From assembly GCF_036785885.1 (NCBI RefSeq), contig NC_092320.1, forward strand, positions 12,339,557 through 12,403,556: a stretch of DNA of 64,000 nucleotides. The letters run 5' to 3'. The DNA is from Coffea arabica (Eukaryota; Streptophyta; Magnoliopsida; Gentianales; Rubiaceae). The notes below the pieces were generated by a model, which had not been told where the DNA came from, ran no database searches, and saw only the letters and a list, made by a program, of their open reading frames with translations. Shown in pieces: positions 47,301 to 59,385 of this stretch. The position numbers and the translations under genes are program-made. Numbering within the stretch: position 1 is the first letter of the stretch; each line of letters begins with the position of its first letter.

Positions 47301-48866
47301 TTTGTTGATACCTGCAAAGGCAAATACCAATGAATGCCTATTCTATGGCAGAATATAATACAAGGGAATCATTTACAAGGGACAAAATAGTAAGCTGAAG
47401 ATATAGCAAGGAATACTATATGTCCCAGTCATTAATCTGCTGAAAGGTAGGAATCATATCATACATTTGAATACGTATCAACTTTCACATCAACAGTAGT
47501 CCTTCCAGTCTTGTATTGTGTACTAATGTCACCGACGAAAATTTGATCCCTCTTTACACCAGTTGCTGTAAGACCCTGGAAAAAAACTCAACTCTGTTAT
47601 AGAGCCTTGGCAAAATACGAAATGATTGATTGTCAATTTTAACAACTTAATAAAAAGAGAAAGAAATTAAAAAATAATAATAATTTGAAGTGCATGCTGA
47701 AGGAAATTCACTAATTCATGGTCTCAATGAGGAAATGGAAAGTAATAGTTACGGCTTGTTTTAATTAGTAAAGTAGAACCCATATGAAAACCATGATTAG
47801 TTTGCCTAAATCATGCTTACTGTAAAAATTAAGTGCATATATTATTATTCAACATTCTCTGTCACATAATTTTTGTTATTTTTCAGACAAGATATTTTTC
47901 TCAAAATTACATAATAGCTGTAAGTAATAGCTGCTAAAGGCTTGAAAAATTATTCATAAGCATCTAGAATGAAGAGAAAAGCTTAGAAGATATAGTACCA
48001 TTCCAGTGGCGCTTGGAATGGAAATAGTGATCTTCTGGTCATAGTTGTAATCTTTAGCCAAAACATCTGAAAAGACGCATTAAAAATCTTAGCCAGAGAG
48101 CAGACAATTTTAGCAGAAGCAAAGAAATCCATTCATGTCTTTATATGAGAATATACAGAAGGAAAGGAATGCCAGAAGCTGGCTTCTATAGATGTAATAC
48201 TTTCTATGTCTTGTCAACATTGTCAATGTAGCTACAGCTCAAAAAGACATCCAGAGCTTATCTTCAAAAACATTTGCAGTTAGTCAAAAGGCAATTTTCA
48301 GAGAAGTTTGGGACACATAGATCAGGCTCAATGAATTTCCTTAAGAAGTGACACAACACAAACTTCCAGGGATTAACAGCATAAAGAAAAATAGCGAATG
48401 AGCAAAGGATCAATTCCATCTGTAAGACACTGCACATAAACACAAAAATCATATTCAGTTCAAGGTATTTTGAAGAACAGATATAGTAAACCCATCTTTT
48501 TTCCTCCTTTGTATTTCAAGAAGTATATTCCTAGCTTCTCCCTACATGGTAAGAACCAAACGTGCCACTCCAAAATCATTTATACTTACCTTTTTCTCAC
48601 TATTAAACCCCATTAGCAGAAGTCTTTACTTTCACATTTTCAATTCAAATAATGCCCATTATAACAACGCGTTTATTAAATCTATAACGATGGAAACTTG
48701 AATCAGAAACATTCTTATAAACCCGCTATACCAGATAGCTAGACACATTATCATTGGCACGATGATACAATTATCCTGCATTAAATTTAATCCATTGATT
48801 ACTTTCACTACTAATACCTCTAGCCCGTCGTCCAATCTCTGAAAATGGGGCCGGACCGCTGCTCAT
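44395..48866 (-). CDS. VDAC: Mitochondrial outer-membrane porin, VDAC
   Basis: Six coding exons: 48866-48818, 48066-47999, 47575-47465, 47311-47225, 46623-46415 and 44701-44395. All phases close and give 276 aa, the standard plant VDAC length. The N-terminus MSSGPAPFSEIGRRARDVL is the voltage-sensing helix. The rest is the 19-strand beta barrel, including NIPDHKSGK, HPHAAINSSIGLNPSP, FDTASSSFTKYNAG, TLKASYVHTINPLSG and the C-terminal PKLGLAVALKP. It forms the metabolite and ion channel of the mitochondrial outer membrane. From memory its N-terminus is closest to the Arabidopsis VDAC4 branch. A leader intron is likely between a donor near 49164 (CTCC|GTAAGC) and an acceptor near 48903. Few doubts remain beyond the isoform. 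Confidence 0.95.
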
Positions 48867-50480
48867 CTCTTCAAATCGCAAAGGTTCAAACAAAATCTGA
48901 TGGGACAACAACAGAATAATCAATTAGACAAATACTACCTTCCGCATTACGCGCCCAAATCAAATTTAAACACACTAAAACAAAACAAAAATAGTTCTCG
49001 AATCCCAAATGACCCAATTCGACAAGTTAATCTCAGCTGGCCAAGGAATGGAGGAGTTAAATTAGGGCTGCGGGAAAAGGTGGGCACAACCTTTAAAAAA
49101 AAAAAAAAGAACACAAAAATAATATATTGCGCTTCGTATACATATATGCATCAATAAAGAGAGCTTACGGAGGAAAAAGAGCTGAAGGAGAGCAGGACGA
49201 TCGCCGTATAAGCGACGACCTGAGCAAACAACGGCGTTGGAGGTTAATGGGGAAGGTTTAACGGCGTGGCATACAGGGAAAGCAGAGGTCAGCGGCTCAG
49301 CTGAATTACGCCTAGGTTGCAGTGATGGGTAATTATTATTATTAAAGACGTTACTAGTTACTTTTACGCCTTTACGGCGTTTACGCTATTGTGTCACAGG
49401 CCTGTCGTTGAACCAAAATTTGGCATGCAATACGATGCAAATTCATACATGGTTTTTCTATATTTTGCTCACATGAAGGCACACTGTAAGACCATTAAAA
49501 AAAAAAAAAAGAAGGATTCACTATTAATGGTTTAAACTTTAAAAGTTATCATTTATTCCTTAAATTGCAACACTTTTACCAAAAATAAACAAATAAATGT
49601 ATTAAAAGAACCTTTTTTTTAAAGAAAAAATAATATCTCACGAAGGTCATTTGTACTTCTTAACTTGTATCCAAATATCATTTTGCGCCTTTAATTTTAA
49701 TTTAAGACACGTTACTCCCAAAACTCTCTAATCATCTCATTTGAGTCCCCTTTTGTTAATAGCATTGATAGAATTAATAAGCGTGCACATAATGTGCAAG
49801 TGTAGAATTGCACATCTTTTAAAAAAATTGATTTATTTTACTTAATTTGTACACGCTTACTTATATCTAATTTTCGCTTTGCATCCTAAACTTCAACATT
49901 AGACCCGTTGCACTCTAAGCTCTTGATTGAATCCAATTCCTTCTGGTTCAATCTTTGGCACCACTAAGAAAAACCAATGAATGTAAAGAGTATGCACAAA
50001 ATGCGCGACTGTACCAATTGCATTGCATGTCAATTAAAAAAAAAAGAAAAGGAGTGAAATGATAAACCTTTCTCCTCTACTAATAAATCAGTCTCATTTA
50101 TTGAATCTTTGGATTCAAAGAAAGTCGATTGCCGCACAAAACAAATAGAGTTTACCAAAAAATAGAAATAAAAAATCTAGGGTTTTAACTAGAACCTTTC
50201 GATCGTGAACTAATCCAAGCGTAGCCTTTGAACAATATGATAATGTGGTATCAAACACAAAGTAAGCGAAATGAATTAATATATCCTTTTTATTTGGAGG
50301 ATTAGCATCACCAATTCCTCTAGAACAAATGCTTATTAATGGAAAACATTTTTTATTTTTTTAATATAATATATAACACGGGGATCTCAATTTTTTCGAA
50401 TGGGTTGACTTTGAACTATGCCCTAAATGAAATAGCTAAATCATAGTTGAAGGACAATTATGACTTTTAAGAAATTGAAA
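48867..50480. other. VDAC leader and promoter, then intergenic DNA
   Basis: The first ~400 bases hold the VDAC 5' leader with a probable intron. The rest is AT-rich with no gene seen. Confidence 0.5.
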
Positions 50481-52143
50481 TCCTTGTACTATATAAAAAT
50501 GAGTTTAAGTCAAAGAATGGCTTTGAATTTCAACCGCAATAGTAGGGGTATTTTGGAATTGTGAGGTTGTTTTGAGTGTAGTTATAGTATTGGGTACTAC
50601 TTTAGATAGCATGTGTTTTATGGTGTTTACTGAAATGTCCTTATATTCTAAAAGATGCAGTAATGATTTGTTCAAATGTTTGGATAGTTTGGAAATGTGA
50701 GATTATTTGATCATCTTTTCTACAATGGGTACAACCTATAATAGCTTCTTTATTGGTGTAATTACTTAAATGTCCTTGCAGAGACATTCATTTTGGTTTG
50801 TATCAATTATTACTGTTACTTTGCTATTATAACTTGAAGAACTTCAAACGTCATTTTCATCTCAATTAAAATAAGGACAAGGTGGTTTATTAAGGAATTT
50901 ATGATTGAGTATTAGTTTCAATTTCAATTCTTCAAATGTCTGCCCCTTCACATTCTTCCGTTATGTTTCTTTCGTCTTCCGATAAATACTTATTTGTATT
51001 GCCATTGTACTATGGATTTCAATATGGTTCTCTGGTGAAGTTATTCTTGGTGGTTTAAGTTGAGGTGAGGTTTCATTCTTTTTTTTAATGGTATGATTTG
51101 CTTTGTAAAATCGTAATTTCTATTGTTAGTTAAATGCTTTCATTTCAAAATTGGATACTCTGTTAGCGCAATTTAATGTTGATATTATTGTTTCCCCACA
51201 AAATTGGTTGTTCTATACAATTTAAATGATGTGATTTTGTTGGAATAGGTTTAGAGATACAAAACTTTCTCTTTTGGTCTACTTACATGGTGGAGGCTTT
51301 TTGATTAAATCTGCCTTCTCTCTTACATATCACACGTACCTTAATGTAGTAGTTGCAGAAGCTGGTGTTACAGCAGTTTCAATTAACTATCGGCTTGCTC
51401 CTGAGCATCCTTTGCCTATTGCTTATGAAGATTCTTAGATTGCAGTCAAATGGGTTGCCCATCATTCAAATAGCGAGGGTCCTGAGGTATGACTTAGGGA
51501 TTATGCTAGCTTTGATAGGGTGTTTTTTGGTGGGGATAGTGCTGGTGGTAATTTAGCACATAGCATGGCATCAAGGGTTTGGCTGGAGATACTAAACGGC
51601 TTCGATTTTGATGTGATTTTTCTCAATTGTCCTTATTTTTGGGGGAAAGATCTAATTAGTATTGAGTTAATGAAATTACAAGTAAAGGCCTATGTTAAGG
51701 GCAGTTGGCATTATGTTCACCCAAAATCTACGGGGGTTGATGATCCATTGCTGAATCATCGGATGGAACCAAACCTTTTGAGACTAGGTTTTGTCGTTGT
51801 TAAAAAAGTTGGCTACTTTCATCAACAAGAATGTTGTGTAGATGCATTTTTAAGTGGATAATCACTTTGTTTATTGCCATTAATCATTTGGGTATTTGTT
51901 TAAAGTTTATTTAGTTTTGTTAATGAAAAACTCATATTCAAGTATTTGTTTCAAAATATATGAACTGAGCAAGATAGCATATATAATTTTCTTCTCCATC
52001 TTTCAGTATACATTAGATATTTTGTTATTTCATATTGTTACTCAAGGTACGTGAGTTTTTTTATATTCGTTTGAACTACTGTAAAATCTTCTTCAATCAC
52101 AAACACCAAATACTCGCGCGATGCACGGGTATTTCCCTCCCAG
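50481..52143 (+). mobile_element. Helitron-like element carrying a carboxylesterase fragment
   Basis: The left end reads TCCTTGTACTATATAAAAAT after an A, resembling plant Helitron 5' ends (TC...TACTATA...AAAA). Near the right end an 8-bp stem with one mismatch and a GAT loop (52112-52130, ACTCGCGC/GCACGGGT) stands 13 bases before a CCAG|T terminus, close to the usual CTAG|T. No terminal repeats or target duplication are present, as expected for Helitrons, and no Rep/helicase frame. The terminal match is imperfect, so the assignment is tentative. Confidence 0.5.
51248..51861 (+). pseudogene. Plant carboxylesterase (CXE, alpha/beta hydrolase fold 3) pseudogene
   Basis: One reading frame holds the oxyanion-hole motif YLHGGGF, then INYRLAPEHPLPIAYED, the nucleophile motif GGDSAGGN and the acid region VDDPLLN. 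These mark the plant CXE / GID1-like family. The frame is kept throughout, but two tryptophan codons have become stops: TAG at 51436-51438 and TGA at 51490-51492. The N-terminal part before KLSLLVYLHGGG and the C-terminal catalytic His region are missing, and after GYFHQQ the sequence no longer resembles the family. It is not functional as it stands. It lies wholly inside the Helitron-like element. Confidence 0.85.
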
Positions 52144-52435
52144 TGTTAGAAATAAAATACACTTCCAAGTATCAAATTATAAAGCAATGATTCGGGGACT
52201 AATTAACTAAGAAGATTAGGAGAGCAAATCTAAACAAATGAAGAATAATAAAAACACATGGCTAACCTAACCGTTAGTATAAGAAATAAAAAAGCGCATT
52301 CACTGTTTTGAAGAAAAACAAATTCATATAGGAAAAGGGAAAAAGAAACCAATTGAGCTTCCGAATCAACATTGGAAAGAGAAAGAACCAAATAACCAGT
52401 TGGAAGTCCAGAACGGCTAGCACTCTGGCTTTTGG

Positions 52436-52436
52436 C

Positions 52437-52469
<33 letters not shown>

Positions 52470-52493
52470 CACACACATATCGATCGATCGATA
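52436..52493. repeat. Compound microsatellite (TA)n(CA)n(TCGA)n
   Basis: About 11 TA units, then about 9 AC units, then three ATCG units in a row. A separate GT-TA compound repeat lies at 55499-55526. Confidence 0.95.
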
Positions 52494-52543
52494 TAGAACC
52501 TTAAACAGATCTTTTATTTTGACGTGCGGAATAATGGCTATGA

Positions 52544-53336
52544 TTGAAAAGTGCGAAGCAGACATCCGCGTTTTCAAGTGGAACAAAAGTTACCCATGTC
52601 TTTCCTCGGCGGGTTGTTTCTTATCCATTTGAAAACATATTAACCAGAAAACAATCATCCGGGAAGCTGCTACTATTCGCACTCGGAGGCAAAAGTTGCA
52701 CTATTTTCCAAATCCCAAGCGGGGAAATTGACTTCGTTTATGACGACGCTAAGGTTAATACATGTTGCACTTGAACAAATTGGTTTTCTTGGTGCATGCA
52801 GTGATCTCGACCAAATTGTCCTACAAACAGCAGTACACCTGCGTTGCAATTTTCTTTTCAATCGTGAAATCTTGTACGGGCAGCGTCCCAAACCCGTTAT
52901 CTTTATCGACCTTGAAGTCACAATGAGAGGTGAAGCATGCCAATCTATATCTCTTAGGAATACTGCTGTCCCTTCTGGTTTTGATGATCAGGAGAAGTGG
53001 ATTCATGATCAGGTTGATTTAAATAGTGAGCAGATCGAAGGTGTCCTGAAGCACCGGCTGCTACACAAGTATGTTGAAGAATCAAAGGGCGTCTTGGATG
53101 AAGTTAGGGCAGGTTTAGTGATCAAACTTCCTCTTGATCAGCATCATGGTAATGGCACTACTGCTAATTCAGAAGTGAGAGAGTGTTCAATCTATTGGGA
53201 TAGGCTCCTTCCGTCTAAAGACAGGATTGTTGAATCACCTTGCTCCCATACCTTCCACAGGGTATGCATGCTTAATTGGCTGCTTAGAAGTAACTCCTGT
53301 CCCATATGTAGATCATCTTGTGCAATTTTAATTTAA
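52544..53336 (+). pseudogene. RING-H2 finger protein gene, degenerate copy
   Basis: The longest frame (52728-53336, 202 codons) ends in a RING finger: C153 in ECSIYW, then CSHTFHRVC and CPICR. The pattern is CX-H-X2-H-X2-C and CX2C as in RING-H2 E3 ubiquitin ligases, but the second zinc ligand is tyrosine (TAT) where cysteine is expected. Upstream, family-like residues continue in another frame (52544-52774, ending in EIDFVYDDAKV), suggesting a frameshift near 52760. No clear start is seen. It is probably a decayed intronless ligase gene. A divergent functional RING variant starting at 52728 is the alternative. Confidence 0.6.
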
Positions 53337-55890
53337 GTTGAGCTGGTACTCCTCCATCACAACGACACATTGTTTTGGGGGTCAGAAACCATGTTTGTCT
53401 GTGGAAACGTTCAACAATATATTGGTTGTTTTCTTAGATATCAATTAATTTACCATATGAACCAACCAAACACGGTTGAGATGGCCACGAGAAAGGGACA
53501 ATTAATTTTCTAAGATTATGCACTTATCTAGTCTGAAGGCAGTTCAATCTTATGCCGGTCCCTTAACGACGCTCTGAGTCCACTCCTTTTTGGATCCCTC
53601 CCTTTAGTATATGATAGGAGTAGGAGTAGAATCGTGTACATATAAAAATAAATAAATTTATGATACGTATTTAAATATACGTGTTAAAAGTTTCATAGTC
53701 TTCATCATCTATCTTATAATAAAAGAATACACGAAGGAATGACAATTAAAAAGATCAAACCATTATATTTCTTTTCATTCTAATTGAATGTCATTCTAAC
53801 TTTTTTTTTCTCGTCTTCCTTACTGGTTCTTCCACCCTTTAGCCCTAATTTTCACGAAATTTAATTAAAGTGATAAGAAATGTTGTGGTCTGATCCTTCT
53901 AGTCCCCCTACTTTTTATGAAGTGATGGATATCGAATAAAATTCCTACTTCAAAAATATAATTTTAAGTGCAGTGGTGAATAGAATCATCTCCACAAGTA
54001 CTGGGTGATTTATTTTTTTTTGTGAAAATTATAAATGAAAAAAGGGGGTTTCAAGGAATTAAACTAAAACAATTTAATAAAAAGAATAGCAAGACAAAAT
54101 TAAATAAAATAAACCAATGAGAGATTACTTCTATTTAAAAGAATAATTTTGACTTTAGTTTATTCAATTGATTATCAATACCAAGATAAATTCATACATT
54201 CATGAATAAATTGGTTTTGGATATCGATAAACTCTAACAACCTACCTTTTTTTTCCCTTTTTCTTTGATAATCAAGCTACGACCATTACTTCTCTAACTA
54301 AAATACAACTCTATATATGATTAGCATTTAATTTATTAACCGCATTAGGAATTAGAAAAGCTACTAATTTAACTAACAAACATGTTACGAGGGTTTTTAT
54401 AACTCAGATTATATATTCATTTGAAAGTTTCTTATATAGTCAAATTACGTCCCTTGGCACAAACACTAAAACAATCAAACAATCACAAATTTGAAAGGAT
54501 TACAGATCTGACATTTTAGATAGCAATAGATTATTTCGATACTTAAATAGTGATCAGTTAATTAATCATGCAAAATAATCATTTCGAGAAAGTGCAGGAA
54601 ATATAAATACTCATAAATAAATGAAACCATTAATCTTTGAGGCCCAATGGGTTAATCTTAATTTAATTAACTTGTAATTTGGTCGGGTGGATGTGCTATC
54701 TAAACCATGACTCTTGGATTAGGTTTAATGGACTACTAATAGATTTGAATCCTAAGATAGATTTCAATTAAACTCTAATTACAGTTTCGTTATTATTACC
54801 TACAATAATATTTCTTGCATATTGTTATTCTTGCCATTGTAGGTTTTCCTCCTTTTGCCTTTTATTCATGCCAAATCAAACAAGTATGGCCTTTATGTTT
54901 ATAGGTGTTCATTGGTCAATAATCAGGAATTCAATAAAAAAAATTGGTAATTTGGAAATTAATTTTTTAAGACCAATATCCGATTACTGTCTAAACCTTA
55001 GATAAATTAGATCAAAGAATTGTAATTCGGAAATATCCAAAATCCAAAATATCAATAGTGAGTTAAAATATTTTAATTTTCTTTAAAAATTATTGTAACA
55101 AAATAATATCTTATACATTTTTCCAATAAAATTCAATCAAACAATCAAACAAACATGATATAAAAAAAAAGATTCATAATCCTAAGTTCTAACTCATAAT
55201 CTCAATTCTTAAACAACCTTGAAATAAATAAGAACTTAAATTTAATTGTTAAGCTAAACTCCAATGTATCAGTTTCCATTAAAATTTTACTTCTAAGTAT
55301 AGTTATAATTAAGTTAACTAATTGGTAATTACCTACTAGTATTTAGTGATAGGATTAAGATTTTCTCTTTTATTTAGTAATATACATAAGTGGGCATATA
55401 TTCTACTTTGGCTCCTATTGATTTTATGAGAAAGAATGGTTTCACTTAATTATTCTTGAAATTTTAAGTGGACACCTGAAACTAAAGTCCACTAGTATGT
55501 GTGTGTGTGTGTGTGTATATATATATTGCTTGGATGAGTTTGCTGGGACATGACTCATTGCCAATTTGCAAATGAATTACGCTGACTCCAATGCAAATAT
55601 AATTTTTTTCACTTCACCGTTCCACTAACAGAGCGTAAACATCGACCTCCGCGTCCATCTTTATTTCAATTCTTCCCTACTTCTTCCTTTGTGCACCATT
55701 CCATCACCATTTTTCTTTAATTTTCTATAGATACTATCCATACTTTCATCGATTCCAACATCTCAATTTAGCATCTCTCCTGCATAAGCTTTTACTCCAT
55801 AATTACTCTTTTATGATCTTCACAGATTCAGTCAATCAAATCCTGAAATTTTTTCATCAAGAATCAACCTTTCATGAAGAAACAACTATC
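53337..55890. other. Intergenic AT-rich DNA
   Basis: No gene, RNA or transposon end could be supported. A GT-TA microsatellite lies at 55499-55526. Confidence 0.55.
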
Positions 55891-56146
55891 ATGCATCAAG
55901 AAACTCTAGAAAAAAGAGAGTTTCTCTCAATCGACACCAAATGAAAAGCAGCTTGTGCTGCATGCAAGTTGTTACGTAAAAAATGTGAATCGAGTTGTAT
56001 TTTTGCACCATTCTTCCCTCTGACATGGATTGCATCCAGCTCGCGTGTGATCGTGCCTAGCCGGCCAATCCCGCAGCACTATACACAGTAGTTTTGACAG
56101 AAAAGTTAGGACTGTTAATAGACCCACACCTCATTCCCTTAACTAA

Positions 56147-56316
56147 GACTTTGTTTGGATTGGCCTTTATGTCCCCAAATATATTTACTTACATCATCAT
56201 TACAATTTCCAATACACCTTTTTATCTTCCCAATTATCTTTTTATCTCACATACATCACATCACAAAAAATGTTACAGTAAAAATATCTCAAATAACTTA
56301 CAATCCAAACGAACCC
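56147..56316. mobile_element. Tourist-like (PIF/Harbinger) MITE
   Basis: 170 bp with ends GACTTTGTTTGGATTG and the inverse of GGGTTCGTTTGGATTG (13 of 16 bases), flanked by the 3-bp target duplication TAA (56144-56146 and 56317-56319). It lies in the gap between the two LBD blocks. There is no coding capacity. Confidence 0.8.
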
Positions 56317-57082
56317 TAAGTGTCAAGACCTGTGGGCTTGGCTAAGGCAAGGAGATTATACCACAAGTTACTAGAATTGTGTAACATATGCTAGAAGCTT
56401 GTTGAACATTCTAAACTATTCAAGAGCCTTATGGAACGATCTAGCATCTTGTAGGTCAGATGAGACTTGCGTAGATGTTTTTAGGGTCAAAATGTACATA
56501 CACTTTGTGTAGAGGTTTTTAGAGAACATGTGTAGGTGTACACTTTGTAACATTCTCTAGAGATGCGTAGTGTTCTTAACTTGCCTATAAATAGACCAAA
56601 CCCTTTCCATTTATAGCAACCTTAGTATAAGAATTTTGAATGTAATATAAGTTTTCGTTTGCCACACATACTTTCTATCTTGCTTGTTACTTTTACACTT
56701 CTGCATAACTTCCGCACACTTTGTGTTTAGGCTAAACTAGCCAACCATTCATAACTTAAGTCTTGAGAATTTGTTAGTACCTATGATGTGTTGGTTTATA
56801 GGAAAACAAACAATTCGTGACAGCTCCAGGTCAAGAAGTAAATTTTCAAAATGTTCATAATGTCTTTGGGACAAATAAGATCGCACAAACCTTGCAAAGA
56901 GTTGAAGTTGGAGATAGGCATAATGGTATGCAATCGATGATATATGAAGCTTATTTGAGGATACAAGATAGATCTTGTCAGAGATTGCCTTTGAATCATC
57001 AGACAATTGGAAGAACGAGATGATCAAAGTGTGTGTGATCAGTTGAATATCGTTTTAGAGCAATTGGCTCAAGCCAAGCAAG

Positions 57083-57566
57083 ATCATAATTTTGATTTTG
57101 CCAACTTGATTAAGGAGGATGGGAGTGATTGGGCTAATAGAAAAGAGTGCCAGGACTTTGAAGATATTTTGTGTTCTATTGATGATCATGGAAAACTGTT
57201 GATTGATGGACAAGAGTCCAAGAAATATCATAAACAAAATGTCATGCTCTCAAATGACGAAGATGGCAGTGTGTCTACTGATGGTAAAGAGTCCAAAACT
57301 TCTAATCATAATTTTGATTTTGCTACAAGTACAAGTGCAATTCATGAAGATGCTTTAATCTTGATTAATGAGGATGAGCACGAATGGACTAATGCAAAAG
57401 AGTGTCAGAAATTTGCTATATTTTGATTTCTATTGATGATTATGGAGATGTGTCGAATGATGGACAAGAATCCAAGAAATTTGATAGTCAAAATCTCATG
57501 ATTTCAAATGAAGAAAATGACAATGTGTGTACTGATGGTAAAGAGTCCAAAACCTCTGATAGTTGA
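57083..57566 (+). repeat. Intragenic duplication in the LBD relic
   Basis: Two copies of a ~220-260-bp coding segment. Both start with ATCATAATTTTGATTTTGC (57083 and 57305) and end in ACTGATGGTAAAGAGTCCAA (57277 and 57531). The second copy has about 32 extra bases early on, and a 1-nt loss (GAAGATATTTTG against GCTATATTTTG) that breaks the frame. Confidence 0.85.
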
Positions 57567-58459
57567 AGTAAATGTCAAGAATTCATAAAGACAAGAGTGA
57601 TTGAAATATCTTGAAAAAACAATTTATTTTGTCATGAACCAAAAGATGTATCATGTATGTTTAGGTCTGCTATTTCAGGGTTCTGAAGTTGATTGTGTAT
57701 TGTGAGGTGATATTTGCTTTTGAATATGCTTGGATCCATTGGAATATGGTATTTGTATTTCGAGGTAGCATTTGGTTTTGGCATACACTTGGATTCGTTG
57801 GAAGATGGTATAAGGTGCTAGTGTAGTCTTTTAAATTCCTTTTGCAATTGGTGTTGTAAGTGGACAATTGCTGTTGATATTCAATATTTGGTTCTATACC
57901 GTCAAATGTGAAAGTATCAATAATCAAAACTGTGTTGGTTTCTTACAGTGGTTAATGATTAATTTTGTTTAGTAATTGTTTTCAATTTAGGGCCCTGGAT
58001 ATAGTGGGGATGACAAAAGTTCTTTTCATATTTTGTTCCCTGCTTTCTTGAATTGAATTTACCATTTTTCCTTATTCCAATGAAAATAAAATGCTTACCC
58101 ACAGTAACAAGCTTGGATTAATGCAACACCAAGTTGTTGGTGCTTTTCTTGTAGTGATGTGTATAATTTCGTAAGATAGAATAGTTTTACGCATCTTATA
58201 ACCTGGTGTTTACTATCGTATTTTGAGTTAATTATATGTCCTACCTTTAGACTATTTTCATTGCATTTTTTGGTGATCCCTCAACAATACATTGTTACAA
58301 ATAGGTATCTCAACCAAAAAAAAAAGAAAAGCCATGTTTAAGGATTTTTGTCAAATTTAACCATTAACGTTGATGGAATGTGGGATAAAATTGACCGAAC
58401 ACTAAATATAGAACATGTTTTAAATATAACTTAAGAAGTATAATATACCACAAGTATAA
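57567..58459. other. Intergenic DNA
   Basis: GGAATATGGTATTTGTATTTC and similar words recur near 57740-57810. No gene was recognised. Confidence 0.5.
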
Positions 58460-58461
58460 TA

Positions 58462-58790
58462 CTCCCTCCGTCCCACTTACATAGTCTTATTTCTTTTTTC
58501 ACACAGTTTAAGAAAAAGTAGTTAATTTTGTTGGAAAAGTAAATTTAGATTGTTATTTTTCTAAAATACCCTCACATTAAATATGGTACAACTTTATGGG
58601 AACTTGAATTGATGGTAAAAAAAGAATCAACTCTCATTAAATGGAGTATGTTTATAGTAACAACTACTTAAATTGAATAAGGGTATTTTAGAAAAATTAA
58701 AATACAACTACATTCTTCAATTGGAAAGTGGACTACAATTTGAGACAGATGAAAAAGAAATACAGGATTATCAAAGTGGGACGGAAGGAG
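58462..58790. mobile_element. Stowaway MITE (Tc1/Mariner)
   Basis: Ends CTCCCTCCGTCCCACTT and its near-perfect inverse AAGTGGGACGGAAGGAG, flanked by TA on both sides (58460-58461 and 58791-58792). This is the standard Stowaway signature. At 329 bp it has no coding capacity. Confidence 0.95.
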
Positions 58791-59102
58791 TACATGTTTT
58801 ATAAGTTTATGTGAAAAGTACAACTATATTTTAGAGTATTTTTAAAATGAATGAAACAAAGAAATTCGTTTTTCTTTCCTTAGACTTTTGACATTAGTTA
58901 ATTAAACCTAATCCCAAAAGAAATTCGTTCAACTGTTTTTTTTTGTGTATTATATGAGTACAATACGAGTACTTAACCTGTGTTTCATCCTTATGGCAAC
59001 TAAGTAAACAAAATGCGAGATGCAATTTAGCCAATGCAATTCATACATAGATTCATCACAAGAAAACTTTAGCAGGCTCCGTTTAGGCTGCACTTTGAAG
59101 TA

Positions 59103-59263
59103 AGCCCACCCACTAGTCACAAGCAGCCCACAACTCCCAGTGAGCCCCTCTAATTAGTTGCGTGCCCTAATTGCAACCCTATAAAATAAACTTGCCCTTT
59201 TCCAAATCAATGAAAATCCGCAGGGCGGCCGCAGCATCAGAGGATATCCACACAAAACCCTAA
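59103..59263 (+). promoter_or_regulatory. Promoter elements of the ribosomal P1 gene
   Basis: Two site-II elements (TGGGCT on the minus strand) at 59103-59108 and 59125-59130, a TATA box TATAAAA at 59180-59186 and a telo-box AAACCCTAA at 59255-59263. In plants the pairing of site II with a telo-box is typical of translation-machinery genes tied to dividing cells. Confidence 0.7.
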
Positions 59264-59385
59264 ATTTCCGTCGGCTTCAAGTGGTCAGAGAAAAAAGAAT
59301 ATCTTCTATTTGTGTTTTCTTTTTCATTAATTCTTGATTTTTTATTCTTCTGATTTCTTCTCGTCAATTTGATCATCAGAAAAAG

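Larger units (their letters stand above)
55891..57566 (+). pseudogene. LATERAL ORGAN BOUNDARIES domain (LBD) gene relic
   Basis: The zinc-finger C block CAACKLLRKKCESSCIFAPF is encoded at 55954-56013. Its start region is cut by an in-frame TGA at 55942-55944. After an intron-like gap with a MITE, the GAS block follows from about 56805: NFQNVHNVFGTNKIAQTL, then MQSMIYEAYLRIQD. LBD proteins are plant DNA-binding regulators of organ boundaries. After YLRIQD the frame shifts, and the C-terminal part continues at 57007-57426 as an acidic region. The conserved link between the C block and GAS block is not recognisable (about 56020-56100). With a stop, a frameshift and a further 1-nt loss near 57420, it is almost surely dead. 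A reworked transcript cannot be excluded. Confidence 0.7.
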
